Source: CBDCWO01 sp965223405 | GTDB taxonomy: Bacteria; Bacteroidota; Bacteroidia; Chitinophagales; Saprospiraceae | Length of the DNA stretch: 64,000 nt | Direction of reading: 5' to 3' | NCBI GenBank assembly: GCA_965223405.1 | Contig: CBDCWO010000006.1 | Location: 1-64,000, forward strand | Shown here: positions 33,401 to 42,412 of the stretch, piece by piece | Layout of the letters: each line of letters opens with the position of its first letter | Position numbering within the stretch: position 1 is the stretch's first letter | Translations under genes and position numbers: made by a program | Notes under the pieces: generated by a model | The model's input: only the letters and a program-made list of their open reading frames with translations | Database searches by the model: none | What the model was told of the DNA's origin: nothing

Positions 33401-35371
33401 ATGTCACTCAACAATTTCTTCCGAGAAGTCAAACGCCGTAATGTCTACAAGGTAGCCATCACCTATGGTATCGTCGCCTGGCTGTTGGCACAAGTTGCAG
33501 GATTGGGAGCAAGCAGTTTCGGAGCACCTGATTGGGTTATGAAGATGATCCTATTGGTTCTGATCATTGGATTTCCCGTTGCTTTGGTGCTGGCCTGGGC
33601 ATTTGAAATGAGTCCTCAAGGAATTGTCCGTATTACTGCTGAAACATCAAATGAAAATCCTTTTCCCTCCCAAAAGAAAAAGTCTTTAACAAGCAATATT
33701 ATTATCGGGATATTGCTGCTGGCAGTTGTTGGACTTTCATACAGTAAATTCTGGAGAGCAAATAAAGGAGTTGATGAAAGCATAGCGCAAAGTGTTGCTG
33801 TGCTTCCATTTAAAAATATGAGTTCCAACTTAGAAAATCAGTTTTTTTGTGATGGAGTAATGGATGCTATCCTCACCCATTTGGCTAGAATTGAAGAATT
33901 ATCTGTCCCCTCCAGAACAACAATGGAGAAATATAAAGACAGCCCCCTCAATATGAGACAAATATCAGAAGAACTGGGTGTGAGTCATTTGCTTGAAGGA
34001 AGTGTTCAAAGAGATGACAATACCGTTTATATTATCGTCAAGTTAATCCATGGAACAACCGACAGAGAAATTTGGGTAGATGAGTATCAAAGGGAATTGA
34101 AAGGGCTATTTGCTGTTCAATCTGAAGTGGCAAAAACCATAGCAAATAAATTGAAAGTGAACATCCTTCCTGAGACAAAGGATATTATTGAAACGGTTCC
34201 GACTACTAACATGGCATCATACGATTATTATTTGAAGGGTGAAGCATTAACTCTAAAGTCATATAAAGAATTGGATCATGATGCGGCAGCCACAATAAGG
34301 GATTCTGCATTGCAGATGTACAACAATGCCCTTGAGCTGGATGCTACATTTGCTCTTCCCTATGCAGGGCTGGCTAACATTTATTTTATGAAAGCCAATA
34401 CTGCTGGTACTACCCGAAACCAAAACATGTTCGATACGGTACTCTACTTGTGCAATAGAGGAATTTCTATTGATGATAACCATCCCATGCTCTTTTGGAT
34501 AAGAGGTAGATATTATGAAGAATCAGGGAATCTGGAAAGAGCCATTAATGAATATGAAAATGTATTGATATTACATCCCAGAGATGTCTTTACATTACAG
34601 TCTTTGGCAAATATTTATAGACAGAAGGGAAGCTATGTTAAGGCATATGAATTACTGAAAAAAGCCTTAAACAGCGAAGGATCAATCTTAGGAAGAGCAA
34701 AAACTTATAGAGCTTTAAATAGATTTTATTTATCAATTGGAGATTTGAATAATGCACTGGAAAGTTTGGAAAATGCAATGGAATTGGATATGGATAGTGA
34801 AGATGTCCATTACTTGTTTAGGACCTATTGGGCTCGAAAAGAGTTTGAAAAAGCGAAGGAAGTGATCATCAACAATTTTGAGGAAAACCATTTGGGTTAT
34901 GCACTGTGGATGGGAAAGTATCATTTACAAAAAGGAGAATACGCACAAGCATTTCATTTTACCCATCTTGCGTGCCAGCAAATTGACACTATAACGTGGG
35001 AGTGGGCTTGGATCATGCATGGATTGGCTCTTGATAAAGTGGGACGTACTCAAGAAGCAAAAATCATTTTCAACAGGCAACGTGAAATTTTAGAAGATAA
35101 GACTGCTTTTACAATGGATGGATGGAAGTTTATCAACATTGCTGGGATTTATTCCTATTTCGGTGATAATGAAAAGGCAATGGAATATTTAAGAAAAACT
35201 GATTTCAGAGGAATGGAAGGTATTAATCCTATTATTTCTACCCAAACAGACCCAATGTTAGTCTACCTAACCTCTCATCCTGAATATATCCAATTTACAG
35301 AAGCAAAGCTGCAGGAGTTTGAAGCCATCCGAAATGAGATTAAAGAATTGGAAGCTTTGGGAGAGTTGTAA
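33401..35371 (+). CDS. Membrane TPR protein with FlgO/TolB-like domain
   Basis: This protein of about 656 residues starts MSLNNFFREVKRRNVYKVAITYG, a frequent N-terminus for this class. It has two membrane helices near residues 18-65 and another near 100-120. A FlgO/TolB-like domain (AVLPFKNMSSNLENQFFCDG, SRTTMEKYKDSPLNMRQISEELGV) follows, then many TPRs (ATFALPYAGLANIYF, HPRDVFTLQSLANIYRQKG). It shares the periplasmic half of the divergent cyclase but lacks the cyclase domain. It could therefore compete or assemble with it. The upstream ATG (33383) is less likely. Confidence 0.85.
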   Translation: MSLNNFFREVKRRNVYKVAITYGIVAWLLAQVAGLGASSFGAPDWVMKMILLVLIIGFPVALVLAWAFEMSPQGIVRITAETSNENPFPSQKKKSLTSNIIIGILLLAVVGLSYSKFWRANKGVDESIAQSVAVLPFKNMSSNLENQFFCDGVMDAILTHLARIEELSVPSRTTMEKYKDSPLNMRQISEELGVSHLLEGSVQRDDNTVYIIVKLIHGTTDREIWVDEYQRELKGLFAVQSEVAKTIANKLKVNILPETKDIIETVPTTNMASYDYYLKGEALTLKSYKELDHDAAATIRDSALQMYNNALELDATFALPYAGLANIYFMKANTAGTTRNQNMFDTVLYLCNRGISIDDNHPMLFWIRGRYYEESGNLERAINEYENVLILHPRDVFTLQSLANIYRQKGSYVKAYELLKKALNSEGSILGRAKTYRALNRFYLSIGDLNNALESLENAMELDMDSEDVHYLFRTYWARKEFEKAKEVIINNFEENHLGYALWMGKYHLQKGEYAQAFHFTHLACQQIDTITWEWAWIMHGLALDKVGRTQEAKIIFNRQREILEDKTAFTMDGWKFINIAGIYSYFGDNEKAMEYLRKTDFRGMEGINPIISTQTDPMLVYLTSHPEYIQFTEAKLQEFEAIRNEIKELEALGEL

Positions 35372-35490
35372 ATGGGACCTTCTACAGATTTTATATTCCA
35401 GAATGAACCAGGCTTGCCTGAGCGAGGCTATGGAATACAAAAAGCATACTGCAAGTGTGGCTTTTCGAGTATTGTCTTACTCCCCTAACC

Positions 35491-35683
35491 GGATCAATGA
35501 AGTCAATCCTGCTTGCCCTCGTAATGAATACTGTGGGGCCACCCCGACCGAAATTTTCCAAGCCATTTCGTATTGCGAAATGGTTTTTTTTACAGCCGTG
35601 AGCGGAGCTGGCTCCAGTGAATGGATGGAAATAAAAAATCCAGGCCGAAGGCATTGGCTTGGAATGTTTCGAGACATGTCCCC
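35491..35683 (+). repeat. tRNA-Pro 3'-flank repeat, copy B
   Basis: GGATCAATGAAGTCAATCCTG (35491-35511) leads to GGCCACCCCGACCGAAATTTT and the terminator-like hairpin (35561-35590), then about 100 bases closely matching the tRNA-Pro downstream sequence. The GCCACCCCG inside is the 3' end of tRNA-Pro, but the rest of the tRNA is missing. The two flank copies bound the 6.6 kb that holds the cyclase/TPR genes. Confidence 0.75.
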
Positions 35684-35770
35684 AACATCTTAGAGTAAGG
35701 TAGAGGACCTTTTGGCTAAATAAATCAAGTGCGATAGTGAATATCCTTAATGGCTGACTTGATCTTGGCA

Positions 35771-37042
35771 TTAATGATTGCTTGGCGATTCAACAATCGA
35801 TTGGTTATGTCCATCCTTAACAACAATTTCTTCCATCATATTACACCAGTCTGATTCATAGTAGCCAAGGTAATGATCAAATATATCTAGTACCAATGCA
35901 TTAACAAATGCCAGGCTAGCCCACGGACCAGGTTCATCATACCATGCATTAGAAAAAACGCCTACACCTATATCCTCACTAGGTATAATTGAGATGACAG
36001 AACTCATCCACCCCCCATTGTGCGTGATTACCTTTCTTCCTCTATGCTCAAAACAATAATGTCCATAACCTACATCTATTAATTCAGCATCTGGGTGCAC
36101 ATATTTATGGTATATTTGCAATGCTGACATATCTAGAGGGATTCTTGCAGCGCGAATAGCAAGCAATACTTCTGGACTGATCAGTTGCTGACCATCCATC
36201 TTTCCCCCATCTAGTCGAAACTTGATCCAGGTGGACATGTCTCTCATATTTGAGATAATACCTCCTGCCGGAGCATATAAAGGCTCAGTACCCACATACT
36301 GCCAGCTCTCCTTTAGAACAGCACCATCTTTTCTTATTGCAGGTATCATAATATTCTCTAAATCTGTGGGATTTCCGACTTGTTGGTTAAAGTCAACATT
36401 ATCGCTGTAGCTATCTTCCATTCTTAATGGCTCGAATATCCTTTCATGTACAAATTCACCCCAACTTAACCCTGAAACTCTGTGGACAATCTCGCCTAAT
36501 AGTGCCATACCTACCTGACTGTAGTTATTCTGCGATCGAAAGCGGGTCGATAAAGGCGTGTTTTTTAATTCCTGAAGAAGATCATCAATTGAATAATTTG
36601 AGTTCTGGAAGCCACCTAATGCCAACTCTGTTAGTCCAGACCGATGAGAGAGTAAATCGTCTATTGTAATATTTTCCTCAACCATAGAATCAGGTAACTT
36701 AAACTCAGGAATGTGTTCAATAACTGGATCAGCCCAATCTAGGCGTCCTTCATCAACCAATATCCCAATGGTGTATGCAGCGAACATTTTTGAATTTGAG
36801 GCTATCTGCAAATAGGTTTCTTCATTGATAGGCTTTGAAGTACCTAAAACTTGCGATCCATAACCTTTAATAGATATTGAGTCACCCTTTACCACTACTA
36901 CTGCCAATCCAGGTACGTCCCAAGTGTTCATTGCGTTAGTTATGTGTGAATCCAATTCGATAATCGGATCGCTTGGGGGAGCAGAAACGCACGCTGAGAT
37001 GAGAACGAATATTACTAGAAATAAAATAGAACTACTTTTCAT
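35771..37042 (-). CDS. Serine hydrolase, beta-lactamase class C family (lipoprotein)
   Basis: This 423-residue exported protein begins at ATG 37042 with a lipoprotein signal (ILFLVIFVLISAC). It carries S82-x-x-K85 (ASNSKMFAAY), the nucleophile motif of penicillin-binding-protein-like esterases. A YSQ stands where Y-x-N is usual (NNYSQVGMALLGEIV), and the third motif is HNGG (VITHNGGWMS). Family members act on D-Ala peptides or small esters in the periplasm. The Asn-to-Gln change in motif 2 is tolerated in some esterases and argues against true beta-lactamase activity. It is a single-gene unit. Confidence 0.85.
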   Translation of the reverse strand: MKSSSILFLVIFVLISACVSAPPSDPIIELDSHITNAMNTWDVPGLAVVVVKGDSISIKGYGSQVLGTSKPINEETYLQIASNSKMFAAYTIGILVDEGRLDWADPVIEHIPEFKLPDSMVEENITIDDLLSHRSGLTELALGGFQNSNYSIDDLLQELKNTPLSTRFRSQNNYSQVGMALLGEIVHRVSGLSWGEFVHERIFEPLRMEDSYSDNVDFNQQVGNPTDLENIMIPAIRKDGAVLKESWQYVGTEPLYAPAGGIISNMRDMSTWIKFRLDGGKMDGQQLISPEVLLAIRAARIPLDMSALQIYHKYVHPDAELIDVGYGHYCFEHRGRKVITHNGGWMSSVISIIPSEDIGVGVFSNAWYDEPGPWASLAFVNALVLDIFDHYLGYYESDWCNMMEEIVVKDGHNQSIVESPSNH

Positions 37043-37530
37043 ATTATCAATCACTATTGAATAAATAGTCAAATATCATGAAGTATGTCCTCTCTACATT
37101 CGCTAAGCCGTTTGGACCTTGATGCCTTATAGTTAGTGGGTTAGTCATCCTAAGTTACGTCTATATTGGCTAGTTTCCAAATTTGAGAGCGACGCTTATG
37201 AAAAAATGGAACCTGGGGTATTAAAAAGATGTAGAAGCGAGGAGCAAGGTAGTTGGGCATTGGGTCACATGGAACTACTATGGGGGTGAAATGCCTATTT
37301 TTCACCTTTAACTTTCAATATGTTGAATTATATTCGCTTCACTCGCATTCCTAATATCCATAAAAAATGCATATCACAACATAGCCCTTAAAACGAAAAG
37401 GTAGGACTTTTCTACCCTTGCATTTACAAAATGAGCCATCTCTAAAACCAGGATCCGCAAAGCTAATCCTGCCGGCCCTCTATCACTACCGGTGAGGGGG
37501 CGGTGAGGGGGCTTTTAATCTTGTTTACCA
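37043..37530. other. Intergenic region with degenerate repeat copy C
   Basis: No gene is seen. GGATCCGCAAAGCTAATCCTGCCGGCCCTC at 37451-37480 is a diverged match to the GGATC...AATCCTGCTTGCCCTC part of repeats A and B, keeping the AGGAT/ATCCT inverted ends. A tandem GGTGAGGGGGC lies at 37491-37512. Confidence 0.5.
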
Positions 37531-39198
37531 TTATGAAGTAACATTTTCCACAAAATCAGCCAAAACATCGTATTGCTGCATCTCTTTTTCCAATATTCTA
37601 ACTTCCTCCACATCTGGAAAATATTCGGCTTCGAAACTACAAGAAAGAGTTTTCGCAGCCTCAGCGACTGATGGGTAAAGTCCCGCTGCAACTGCAGCAT
37701 AAGTTGCTGCTCCTAATGCAGAAGTTTGATCTGAAGCGGCAACCACAATAGGGCGATTTAATACATTGGCCATGGTTTGCATGATAAATGATGATTTACG
37801 TGCTACGCCTCCAATCCCAATAACCTTCGATATTTTTACCCCTTCTTCTTCAAATCGATCCACTATTTTTTTTGAGCCAAAACAAATCGAATAAACCAAG
37901 GCTTTGAAAATATGCGGTGCATTTGTACCTAAGGACAAGTTCATTATAGCGCTTTTCAATGCTTGATTGGCATCAGGAGTACGCCGGCCATTGATCCAAT
38001 CCAATGCGATTGGAATACTTTCTGATAAAGGGATGGCCTCAGCCTGTATCGTCAATTCACGTATCAGATTTGTTTCGATTTCATTTCTTAAATCGGATTT
38101 TTGTTCATCATTAATGGACTTACTTTTCATTAACAGGTCATCCACTGGCCACATCAGAATATTTTTGAACCAAGCCAGTACATCACCAAACGCTGATTGT
38201 CCAGCTTCTAATCCGATCATGCCTGGGATAATGGAACCATCAACCTGACCACAAATTCCGGTCACCAACTTTTTATCCATAATTTCTTTTGATGCGACCA
38301 TCATATCACAGGTGGATGTACCCATTACTTTTATCAAAGTATGTTCTTCCAACTGCGCTCCAACTGCCCCTGCATGGGCATCGAGTGTTCCAACGGCAAT
38401 TACTGTATCTGTGGTTAGGTTTAACTTATCAGCCCATTCTTTACTCAGGTAGCCAGCAACGTGATCAGAAGTATAGGTATCTTCGAATAATCGATCTTTT
38501 AATTCAGCTAAATAGGGATCTAACTTTTCCAAAAATACTTTAGGTGGCAATCCACCCCAGTCTTCATGCCACATCGCTTTATGCCCCGCAGCACAACGAC
38601 TTCGCTTTAAATTTTGAATGTCTTTATTCCCTGTCAACGAATGAGTCATCATATCGCAATGCTCTAACCAAGAATATGCTGCTTCTTTGACTGCGTGATC
38701 ATGACGGATAATGTGTAAAATTTTAGCCCAAAACCATTCGGAGGAATAGTTACCCCCTTCGTATTTGGTAAAGTCCACACCACCCCAACTTTTCGCCAGT
38801 TTATTAATTTCATCAGCTTCTGCAACTGCTGTGTGGTCTTTCCAAAGAATCACCATGGCATTTGGGTTTTCCCTAAATCCTTCCAGCATACAAAGAGGAG
38901 TTCCATCTTTGGTAACTGCAATAGGAGAACTTCCAGTGGTATCCACACAAATACCCTTGACATCTTCTGCTGGTACTTTGGCTTCCCCTAATACTGATTT
39001 TATCGTATATTCTAAACCTTCATAATGATCAAATAGGTGTTGACGAAATTGGTTTTTAGATGGATCGTTATAAATTCCATCCTTCCATTTACGATAGATG
39101 TGCACGCTTGTGGCAAGTTCAACTCCCTGAGCTGAGTCCAACAAAACTGCTCGAACCGAGTCCGTACCAAAGTCCAATCCTATCACATAATTTTTCAT
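37531..39198 (-). CDS. araB: Ribulokinase (FGGY carbohydrate kinase)
   Basis: This 555-residue enzyme is the usual length. The N-terminal ATPase half starts YVIGLDFGTDSVRAVLLD. The substrate and hinge part shows GICVDTTGSSPIAV and DAHAGAVGAQ, and the FGGY family C-terminal motif appears as VIGIGGVARKSSFIMQTMANVLNRP. It phosphorylates L-ribulose to L-ribulose 5-phosphate in arabinose catabolism. No araA or araD is adjacent, and an IS21 element lies only about 195 bases upstream of its start. The locus may therefore have been split, or the gene may work alone. Confidence 0.9.
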   Translation of the reverse strand: MKNYVIGLDFGTDSVRAVLLDSAQGVELATSVHIYRKWKDGIYNDPSKNQFRQHLFDHYEGLEYTIKSVLGEAKVPAEDVKGICVDTTGSSPIAVTKDGTPLCMLEGFRENPNAMVILWKDHTAVAEADEINKLAKSWGGVDFTKYEGGNYSSEWFWAKILHIIRHDHAVKEAAYSWLEHCDMMTHSLTGNKDIQNLKRSRCAAGHKAMWHEDWGGLPPKVFLEKLDPYLAELKDRLFEDTYTSDHVAGYLSKEWADKLNLTTDTVIAVGTLDAHAGAVGAQLEEHTLIKVMGTSTCDMMVASKEIMDKKLVTGICGQVDGSIIPGMIGLEAGQSAFGDVLAWFKNILMWPVDDLLMKSKSINDEQKSDLRNEIETNLIRELTIQAEAIPLSESIPIALDWINGRRTPDANQALKSAIMNLSLGTNAPHIFKALVYSICFGSKKIVDRFEEEGVKISKVIGIGGVARKSSFIMQTMANVLNRPIVVAASDQTSALGAATYAAVAAGLYPSVAEAAKTLSCSFEAEYFPDVEEVRILEKEMQQYDVLADFVENVTS

Positions 39199-39499
39199 TT
39201 GTCCAAAATTTTACAATGATGTCGTTTAATCTAAACTTACGCAATTATTCTAACCATTGAGTAGATGGCGGTCAACTTTTTGAAGGCTGAGTTTTGGAAT
39301 TGTTTATTTCGGTTTTCTCAGCAAAGTATGCAGGCAATTAGCGATAAATGATTTCTATAATAGCTGTTCCTTCGGTTTAAGCCTCAGAATTAATTCCCTC
39401 TGAAAATTGACCCCCTTTTCCCGCTGAAAATTGACCCCCCTAATGAAGTCAAGAAATATTTTTTAAATCAACTTAATCCACAGAGATTGAGACTAAAAA

Positions 39500-40969
39500 A
39501 TGATTACAATGGAAGATTGGGTTACGATACGGAACCTACATAAACGGGGCAAGAGTATCTATTTTATTGTACGCACGCTTGGGATTAGTCGGAATACGGT
39601 ACGCACAGCCATACGTAGCGACAAGTTGCCGAAGTATCGCCGCAAGGAAGAGATAAATCCTGGATTAGCTCCATTTTCGGATTACATTCGGCAACAGTTT
39701 ATAACGAAACAGTTAAGAGGCAGTCGTGTATTGGAAGAAATAAAGAGTAAAGGATACAATGGATCAAAGAGTGCCTTTTACCGGTATTTAAAAAAACACC
39801 TACCTCGAAGTCCACAATCGTATCAGCCCTATGAAACTGTTGCTGGGGAGCAAGCACAGTTTGACTGGAGTCCCTATACGGTAATGATTGCAGATGTGCT
39901 CACCAAGATTTTTGTGTATTGTTATGTATTGGGATATAGTCGTTACCAAGTTTACGAAGTGTCCTTATCGAAAGAACAAGGGAGTGTTTTTGAAGCGCTG
40001 GAATCAGGATTAAAACAAAGTGGAGGAGTGCCAGGAAGGATACAAACCGATAATGCCAAATGTTTTGTAAAGAATGCTTCTTGCCATCATTTTCAATGGA
40101 ATAAACATTATTTAGGATTATGTGGCCATTATGGTTGTGATCCGACTCGTAGTATGCCCAGGCATCCCTGGAGCAAGGGTAAGGTAGAGAAACCATTTGG
40201 ATATTTAGAAGATCACTTTATTAAGGATAACCGATTTGATTCCTTTGAACATTTGGTAAAAAAATTAAAGGTTTTTCAAAAACAAGTGAATGAAAAGGTT
40301 CATAATACCACTCGAGCTAGACCCGTTGATTTGCTGGAAACCGAAAAGTTATCATTGATTCCCTTGCCGGATCGTTCCTATGTGGGCACACAAGAAACCT
40401 TAAGGAAAGTAACTGCGGATTGTTTGATTTCTTTTCAAGGTAGTAAATACAGTGTACCTCATTTTTTTGTAGGCAGGCAAGTGTGGGTCCGGGTATCCAA
40501 AGGGTACTATATCGATATACATGCTTCCTCTGGAATTCACCTGATACGACATAAAATGAGTTTAACTAAGGGCAAGGTAATCATGATAGAGGAGCATTAC
40601 AAAAACCATCACATAGAACGTGGGAACTGGACTAGGTTGGTGAATAGTTTTGCTTTGCGTTTTCCCAAACATCAATTTTTTGTTGAAAAGCTGAAAACTC
40701 AAAAACGCATTAATCCCAACTACCATTTAACCCAGATTCTGGAATTAGCCAACTATTACTCAACTGAGCTGCTGGAACAAGCATTTGAACAGGCCGATCA
40801 ACATAATTTTTATAGCTATCATATTATTCAAGCGATCTTGGAATCCCACACACCAATGATACCACATATCCCTGTCAGCACCCATACTCAGCATCGCAAT
40901 CATATTCCTACTCAACCCATAAATCGAGATTTAAATCAATACAATCAACACTTAAATCAACACTCATGA
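39500..40969 (+). CDS. istA: IS21-family transposase IstA
   Basis: This 489-residue protein has an N-terminal helix-turn-helix (GKSIYFIVRTLGISRNTVRTAIR), then a DDE integrase core. The core includes FDWSPYTVMIADVLTKIFVYCYVLGYSRYQ (first Asp), IQTDNAKCFV (second Asp) and PWSKGKVEKPFGYLEDHFI (Glu), followed by a C-terminal beta domain (GSKYSVPHFFVGRQVWVRV). It cuts and joins the element ends. Its stop overlaps the istB start (ATGA), the usual coupling in IS21. Confidence 0.95.
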   Translation: MITMEDWVTIRNLHKRGKSIYFIVRTLGISRNTVRTAIRSDKLPKYRRKEEINPGLAPFSDYIRQQFITKQLRGSRVLEEIKSKGYNGSKSAFYRYLKKHLPRSPQSYQPYETVAGEQAQFDWSPYTVMIADVLTKIFVYCYVLGYSRYQVYEVSLSKEQGSVFEALESGLKQSGGVPGRIQTDNAKCFVKNASCHHFQWNKHYLGLCGHYGCDPTRSMPRHPWSKGKVEKPFGYLEDHFIKDNRFDSFEHLVKKLKVFQKQVNEKVHNTTRARPVDLLETEKLSLIPLPDRSYVGTQETLRKVTADCLISFQGSKYSVPHFFVGRQVWVRVSKGYYIDIHASSGIHLIRHKMSLTKGKVIMIEEHYKNHHIERGNWTRLVNSFALRFPKHQFFVEKLKTQKRINPNYHLTQILELANYYSTELLEQAFEQADQHNFYSYHIIQAILESHTPMIPHIPVSTHTQHRNHIPTQPINRDLNQYNQHLNQHS

Positions 40970-41718
40970 ATCAGTTAGAAAATATTGAATCCTATTGCAA
41001 ATATTTAAGACTCACATACATCCGTGATCATTATCATAGTGAAATTGAAAATGCTATTAAAACCAAATCCTCTTATCAGGATTTTCTTCAAACCATCTTG
41101 CGGGGACTAGTCTTACATCGGATTGAAAACAGTATTAACCGATCCATTAAAACGGCTGGATTTTCAGCTATTAAAACCCTTGAGCAGTTTGATTTTTCTT
41201 TTCAACCTCAATTGGATGAAAAACGTATCCGGGAATTAGGTTCTCTACAATTCATACATCATAAGGAAAATGTCATCTTCCTGGGATCTCCCGGTGTAGG
41301 TAAAACTCATTTGGCTACCAGCTTAGGCATTAAAGCTTGTCAAGCCCGTATGCTTGTAGCTTTTTATAATGTATCCAAACTGCTCAGTGATATGGCTGTT
41401 GCACAATTGACTGGAAAAATGATAGCATTTTTGCAAAAACTGGCACGAATCGAGTTACTTATCTTGGATGAATTGGGATATATGGAGTTGAATAATGACC
41501 AAGCCAAATGGATATTCCAATTAATCTCTCGTCGATACGAAACAGGATCGGTGATTATTACCTCTAATAAACAACCCGATCAATGGGGAAAAATATTTAA
41601 TGATGAGGTAATCGCAACAGCTATCCTGGACCGAGTCTTTCATCATTGCCATCCATTCGTGATCATGGGTGATTCTTACCGATTGAAAAACATTACAATA
41701 AATAAAAATGAAAATTAA
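40966..41718 (+). CDS. istB: IS21-family ATPase IstB
   Basis: This 250-residue AAA+ helper has Walker A GSPGVGKTH and Walker B LLILDELGYME, sensor-like VIITSNKQPDQW, and the C-terminal DEVIATAILDRVFHHC typical of IstB. It assembles on target DNA and stimulates IstA. It is full length and appears functional. The start overlaps the istA stop. Confidence 0.95.
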   Translation: MNQLENIESYCKYLRLTYIRDHYHSEIENAIKTKSSYQDFLQTILRGLVLHRIENSINRSIKTAGFSAIKTLEQFDFSFQPQLDEKRIRELGSLQFIHHKENVIFLGSPGVGKTHLATSLGIKACQARMLVAFYNVSKLLSDMAVAQLTGKMIAFLQKLARIELLILDELGYMELNNDQAKWIFQLISRRYETGSVIITSNKQPDQWGKIFNDEVIATAILDRVFHHCHPFVIMGDSYRLKNITINKNEN

Positions 41719-41886
41719 AACAATAACCAAATCGCAGCATATACTTTTGGCTTGCCCTCTTATGAACTTAAAACGCAGGGTGGGGCAAAAGTATATGATG
41801 CAAAGTAACCACGATTTATATGTTCATAATTGTATATATTTAGGGGGTCAATTTTGGTGAGACTAATGGGTCAATTTTCAACGGGA

Positions 41887-42093
41887 ATCAACATTCGTCT
41901 ATCTAAAAATCTATCTCAATTACAATTAGCTATTTTATGTGATTATGAAAAAACCACCATTTCCAGAATTGAAAATGGGCGGACAAATGTTACTTTGAAA
42001 ACCATCACAATTATTTCTAAAGCACTTCAAGTCAAGGTAGAAGATTGATTTGTGGGATTTGATGATATCGCTCTTACTTCAAATTATTCATAA
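41887..42093 (+). pseudogene. XRE-type HTH regulator, 5' end cut by IS21 and nonsense-mutated
   Basis: NLSQLQLAILCDYEKTTISRIENGRTNVTLKTITIISKALQVKVED is a clear Cro/CI-type helix-turn-helix. Its first residues come from the IS21 right end, so the original N-terminus is gone. A TGA at 42046-42048 stands where family members have Leu (VED-L-F). The frame continues sensibly for 14 more codons to 42093 (FVGFDDIALTSNYS). It is dead by two independent lesions. Confidence 0.75.
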
Positions 42094-42247
42094 AAGGGGA
42101 CATTTTAAGCGCATCAAAGAAAAGATATCTCATTTTTGATTAATGGCTTAGAAATAGCCTACAAATTGCTCTGAAGACCCAATAGATATATTCTTGGTCA
42201 CTCGGAGTGCACTCAATGCATTCATGAAGATTCCTTATCTTCAATAC

Positions 42248-42409
42248 ATGCTAAAATTCTTCCGAAACATTAGACGTTCACTTTTGTCAGATAATAAAAC
42301 AGGTAAATACCTCAAATATGTCATTGGTGAAGTGATACTGGTAAAGGCGGGTATGTTATTAGCATTACAAGTGAATAATTGGAATGAGGATAGAAAGAAA
42401 GGGAATTGA
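42248..42409 (+). pseudogene. DUF6090 N-terminal fragment
   Basis: MLKFFRNIRRSLLSDNKTGKYLKYVIGEVILVKAGMLLALQVNNWNEDRKK is the standard N-terminus (amphipathic segment plus one membrane helix) of the DUF6090 family, which normally runs to about 240 residues. Here the frame ends two codons later and nothing of the remainder is found; the next gene is convergent 4 bases away. It is a truncated relic. Confidence 0.7.
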
Positions 42410-42412
42410 AAG

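Larger units (their letters stand above)
39393..41888 (+). mobile_element. IS21-family insertion sequence
   Basis: A complete element of about 2.5 kb carries istA and istB. Its ends are imperfect inverted repeats ATTCCC-xx-TGAAAATTGACCC (left 39393-39413; right reads 41868-41888 inverted). A second internal copy of TGAAAATTGACCCCC stands at each end (39425-39440 and 41843-41855), the multiple terminal repeats typical of IS21. No clear target duplication is seen. The right end abuts a broken HTH gene. Confidence 0.88.

Noticed and set aside
35391..35771. Minus-strand 126-codon frame
   Set aside because: Same repeat artefact; overlaps repeat copy B and shares only repeat-derived peptide.
35771..37042. 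True class C beta-lactamase
   Set aside because: SxxK and HNGG are present, but motif 2 is YSQ instead of YxN, so I call it a serine hydrolase of the family only.
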